From assembly GCA_947000775.1 (NCBI GenBank), contig CAMQGK010000604.1:5944501-6008500 (forward strand): a stretch of DNA of 64,000 nt, given 5' to 3'. Positions 59,992-64,000 of the stretch are shown here, one piece after another. The notes beneath the pieces are model-generated. The model was not told where the DNA came from. It was given only the letters and a program-made list of their open reading frames with translations, and did not search any database. A program made the position numbers and the translations under genes. Each line of letters starts with the position of its first letter. Positions within the stretch are counted from its first letter, which is position 1. This DNA comes from Pterois miles (Eukaryota > Chordata > Actinopteri > Perciformes > Scorpaenidae).

Positions 59992-59994
<3 letters not shown>

Positions 59995-60064
<70 letters not shown>
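59995..60064. repeat. (AAT)n microsatellite
   Basis: A 70-bp AAT tract, preceded by four GAAT units (59,979-59,994). Confidence 0.96.
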
Positions 60065-60066
<2 letters not shown>

Positions 60067-61027
60067 CTATGTTAGAGAGTTTCATGCTTTATTTTGACAC
60101 CTGTCACCAAACATGGTTCCCCTACAATATTCAAACCAGGTCACAAATTGTAAGTAACCAAAAATTGTGACCCTATATATTCAGATAACAGATACTAAAA
60201 TTTATAGTGTAGTGTAGAGGGCACTAATGCGAGGCTGGGGGAATATTTGGTCCACACTTTGGCCTTTTTTGCAGTCGATCCTTTCTATTAATCCATCTAT
60301 CAAAACTTGTGACTTTATCTACATAAATACTACGGTGGCACCATGTTTAGACAGACAGATATCAAAATAATACGTGCAATAAAGTGTAGACTATAATAAA
60401 AACACTGGCAGTTGGCAGAAAATTTCCCTGTCTAGGTCACAATATAATCCTCTAAATAAAACAACAAAATACATTTGTGATTTTAAGCAACAGTAGTATG
60501 TCTTTGCATTAGTAAACTACCCAGAAACACAAATAGAAATGAAACGCATAGTATAGTCAGTAATGTTAGTGGATGATTTTGCATTTTATACTCAAACATC
60601 AACGTATTTTCCCAAACTTTTAGACAACAGAGACATCAAATTACTAAACCTCTGACCCAGTAAAGGTCTCTCACAGATTACAGTCATAATAATACAGTTT
60701 TTAAAAGTGTTTTAACTTATTACTTTTAGTTTGGTGGCCATTCAGCTTTAATAAACATCTATCGGACAATCGCGGCCTAATACAGAAACCTCCATCTGAC
60801 AGCTGCATCCACAATAGTAGAAAGTACTACTTTTAATCATTTAAGCTGACACTACACATCCTGCATAAAGTCTCTACTACATGATAACACTGAGATAACA
60901 CTGATCAGCTTATTTCAGTTTTTGAGCAGAATAGATGAGCTGGTCTCCACTAAGAGTCCCATCAGTGTTTAAAGGCATTTCCAATCATTGCAGAGCTTTG
61001 CTGTTTTTTTTTTTTTTTCACAAGTGT

Positions 61028-61028
<1 letters not shown>

Positions 61029-61060
<32 letters not shown>
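61029..61060. repeat. (GT)n microsatellite
   Basis: A 32-bp pure GT run following a T homopolymer. Confidence 0.94.
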
Positions 61061-61062
<2 letters not shown>

Positions 61063-61139
61063 AGACAGTTAAGAATGCATTTAATCACTATATAAACATG
61101 TGACATGTGGTCTGAGAAGGGGCTAAATGACACCATCTT

Positions 61140-61345
61140 TAATCACAACCCTAACATGGGTGGCCATTAAAACGCCCCGCCGCAGTTACACACACTCATC
61201 ATGCTGTTGCTCTTGGAAATTAAAATGGGCCTGTGTGACATCACCATCAGGCTTTTGATTGCTTTACTTCCTCTTCATTAACTTAATTATTTGGCTATCA
61301 GTAAACCCCACCGAGTAATTAATATCTGAGAGCTTCTGTAATAAA
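61140..61345. promoter_or_regulatory. candidate conserved non-coding element
   Basis: Repeat-free stretch with TTCATTAACTTAATTATTTG, CGAGTAATTAATATCTGAGA and GGTGGCCATTAAAACGCC. It is dense in TAAT homeodomain cores and has no open frame. Confidence 0.3.
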
Positions 61346-61826
61346 TTAAAACTGTGAACCGGGAATTGCTTTGCGTTGCTAGCAGAGGCAGCATGGTGGC
61401 TGTGAACCAGCAGGAAGGATTAAAGGAGATGTGAACACAAAAAGTTTGTCTTCTCTATTATGTTGGATTGTTGATGAAAACATGGAGCATTTTCCTGTCA
61501 GTGGGATTTAAGGAGACGTTTGTGGTATTTCTCTCTTTTTAAGTTTGTCTTGTAACCACTTTGGTCCAGACGGCAGGCAGGTTGACATTTGTGGTTCTGT
61601 GACCAAATATCTGCAGAACTGATGACACTGCCATCAGCCGCTATTTGTGTTTCGTCCTAATTAGCAAATGTTAGGATGCTAACAAGCTAAACTAAGATGG
61701 TGAACATGTTAAACATGACACCTGCTATGTTAGCATTGTCGTTGTATCACTGACTAGTCTATAGCGATATCTTAGCATGCTAACGTTAGCATTCAGCTCA
61801 AAACACTGCTGTGTGTCACCTAATAC

Positions 61827-63165
61827 TGTGTGTTCCAATACCCATACTACCATACTACTATATGTAGTATGTCAGAAAAGGATTCAGAGAGTCCCTATAC
61901 ATAGTATGTATGCATTTAGTATGTCCAGTGCAGTATGCCAAAAAATACTGCTTGCTTGCTATATGCTTCTCTGGCTATTCTGACCCACAATCCTCTGTGC
62001 AGCAGATATATGAGCAATAGGGTCAAAGTTCAACGCGCAATGTTATAGAGTGCTGCAGGAATGAGTCCTAAAACCCTAAAATGAGTTAGTATTTTAGCAC
62101 GTTTTACTCTACAACATAAAATGCATCAATAAATACCGCATTCATGAATTTAAAACATTTACGTGTCTCTAAGAAGGCGGTTGCAAACAAGTGGCTAAAT
62201 GAGACTGCTAAACATCATCACCCCGACTCGTCCGTCTTTACAGCCTCGTTGTGCATGCTCACACTCATGTGACCATGTTGTAGCTCATTTATAGCCTAAC
62301 GTTAGCCTCTTAATTCTGCTGACTGCATTCACCCTTCAAAAATCATAAAAGTGGTACTAATTTGTGAAGATTATCTTGCTGAACTAAATGTGTCAGTATC
62401 ATAAACGTCTGTTTGCCACATATAATCTAAAATCCATTGGAAAAATCTCATTGTTGTTGAGGGAACCAGGGCGATGCTAACTTCCTGGTTGGCCCCAAAG
62501 CCTATTTAAAGGCACTGAGTCCCGCTTCATCAACGCGTCATATCTTTGGGGTACAACACACGCTCAGTAAAATCTGGTCAGCACTTGCCGAAATTGAGCC
62601 AATCGCAAAGCACGACTGCAGCTCCAGTTACACTGCGCACCAAACCCCCAAGACCCGAGTCCCAGCCTCCTTCAGTAGGCCTCGGTTGGCCCATAAAAAT
62701 ACATCGTCCCTGGAGTCTAGAAGCCACAGAGGCTAACAATTTAGCAAGCTAGCAAGTGGGTAACATAATGAAGGAAATGCTAAGACATAATGACAGAGGA
62801 GAAAGACGAGGTTGTTAAGAATATTAACATTTTCCTCAGACATAAAATGACCAAGAAAAACAATATTTGACTAAAAATTTCTATATATTAACTTAGTATG
62901 CACAGAAAAATTAATTTCCATGGGTTTCGCCATTTCGGACAACATCAACAAACACGTCACAACTCCTGAAGTCGGAGCTTTCAGAAACTTTCCACTTACG
63001 AGGTCGTGAATATGACAAGAGGAGGCGTTCGTATGGACTCTTCTCCTGAACACAATAAAGATGGCCCCATTTGAAGCCACCGGTCCTCTCAACTGTATGC
63101 ATACTGCAGGCAACAGTACATACTTTGTAAGGACAGATGCGGTAGATACTAAAAGTTTGTGATTT
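61827..63165. mobile_element. MITE-type element with TGTTCCAA ends
   Basis: It starts CTGTGTGTTCCAATACCCAT and then ACTACCATACTACTATATGT; it ends ACTAAAAGTTTGTGATTTGG then AACGTAGC, whose reverse complement also carries CGTTCCAA. About 1.34 kb, with no transposase. The subterminal part repeats TAGTATGTC and AGTATGCCA words. The interior (about 62,455-62,760) contains another repeat-like block (GGGCGATGCTAACTTCCTGG). Limits are approximate. Confidence 0.55.
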
Positions 63166-64000
63166 GGAACGTAGCCATGGTGTTCGCTCTTTTCTTCTTC
63201 ATCTTACATATCGATGCATTTCAAGATCCTCATGGGGATAGTTGGGATTGATCTAATGTCATTACAAGCTGCACGTTACATGCTCTTCCCATAATCAAGT
63301 TATTCTCTTCACTATTTCTTTTTTATCCATTTATTAGCATTTGATGGGACATACTAATCAGGAACATTGATCAATAAATCATTCATTTTCTAGGTTATTT
63401 TTGCTGTTATTCTTTTTATTTAACAGTTACACCACAAACACGTTTCAGATAAATACATGTATGATTCATGTTTGCAATCATTCAAATAAATTAAGTTCAT
63501 TTACATGTAAGTGACAAGAACAAACTCATCATCAAGAACAACAACAAAAACATTAATATTTACGCATAAAATGCACAAAAGTAAATGTAATTCATGGGAT
63601 GTTCTGCAAACTGCCTCCCAAAACATCTGGTGCGGCAGATGTTTCTGAGCTTGTGTTGTTTCTTCGGTCGCAGCGTCACACAGCTTGTTGAGCTTGTTTT
63701 GTCTTCATGAAGCAGTGGAGGCTGTTGTACATTCTCACGCTGTCTGAACGCATCCTTCATTCGTGTAGTGATTTGTGTTCATCGGTGGATCTCCGGCCGT
63801 CAGGGGATGGAGCAAAGACAAGGTGACCAGAAGGTGATTGGCAAGAAAACAGCAACATTTAGGGAGGAAATGAGCACCTTCTTTCTCTGCATGCTACAAG
63901 ATGTACAGTACATAGAGATGATTTTATTCACAGATAGTTTATACAGTATATTTGTGTCATTTGTGTGTTAAATTGTCTTCTCTAGAGACCACAAACACAG
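63166..64000. other. intergenic to window end, no gene seen
   Basis: Only short open frames without motifs. No RNA gene or recognisable repeat was found. Confidence 0.5.

Larger units (their letters stand above)
58621..61139. other. intergenic, no gene seen
   Basis: No exon or RNA gene is supported. It contains the GAAT/AAT and GT simple repeats listed separately. Confidence 0.5.

Noticed and set aside
62546..62752. 68-codon frame inside the 61.8-63.2 kb element
   Set aside because: It is in a repeat-like block with no transposase motif.

Overview
The window comes from a vertebrate nuclear genome, almost certainly a teleost fish. The reasons are a 14-exon atic gene with GT-AG introns, a mir-9 hairpin, Tc1/mariner relics, many short inverted-repeat transposons and LINE tails of kinds common in fish, and abundant (TG)n tracts. 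There is no operon-like organisation. Only one protein-coding gene and one microRNA gene are well supported; the rest is intergenic DNA, transposons and a very large minisatellite.

Layout. 1-22 kb: non-coding DNA around a mir-9 gene on the minus strand (hairpin about 19,017-19,105). A CpG-rich promoter-like block lies 1.5-2 kb upstream of it (20,560-21,090), carrying a perfect CRE and a CCAAT box. This side also holds a 1.55 kb Tc1-like transposon with a twice-frameshifted transposase (2,438-3,986), an older Tc1/mariner relic, and several short inverted-repeat elements. 23.0-42.16 kb: about 19 kb of AT-rich minisatellite built on 31-bp and 26-bp versions of one unit. It has a homogeneous core, decayed flanks, higher-order duplications, a deletion-riddled block that looks like poor assembly consensus (33.83-35.23 kb), and two non-satellite islands (36.41-36.94 kb, with a duplicated promoter-like module, and 40.74-40.97 kb, a transposon 3' end). 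42.2-54.9 kb: atic on the minus strand, complete from ATG to stop, 591 codons in 14 coding exons. It encodes the bifunctional AICAR transformylase/IMP cyclohydrolase that carries out the last two steps of purine synthesis. Its introns are full of transposons (hAT-like, Tc1-like, L2-like LINE) and one 55-bp minisatellite. 55-64 kb: non-coding upstream flank with a cluster of CTCF-like motifs in duplicated sequence, a 44-bp palindrome, two stretches that look like conserved non-coding elements, and a 1.3 kb MITE-type element.

How it fits together. atic is a housekeeping enzyme gene. Its probable poly(A) signal is only about 80 bp from the edge of the minisatellite, so the array separates atic from the mir-9 locus. 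The mir-9 primary transcript probably starts in the CpG-rich block and runs toward lower coordinates. The most unusual object is the 19 kb array. No coding novel system was found; the long reading frames in the array are by-products of the repeat.
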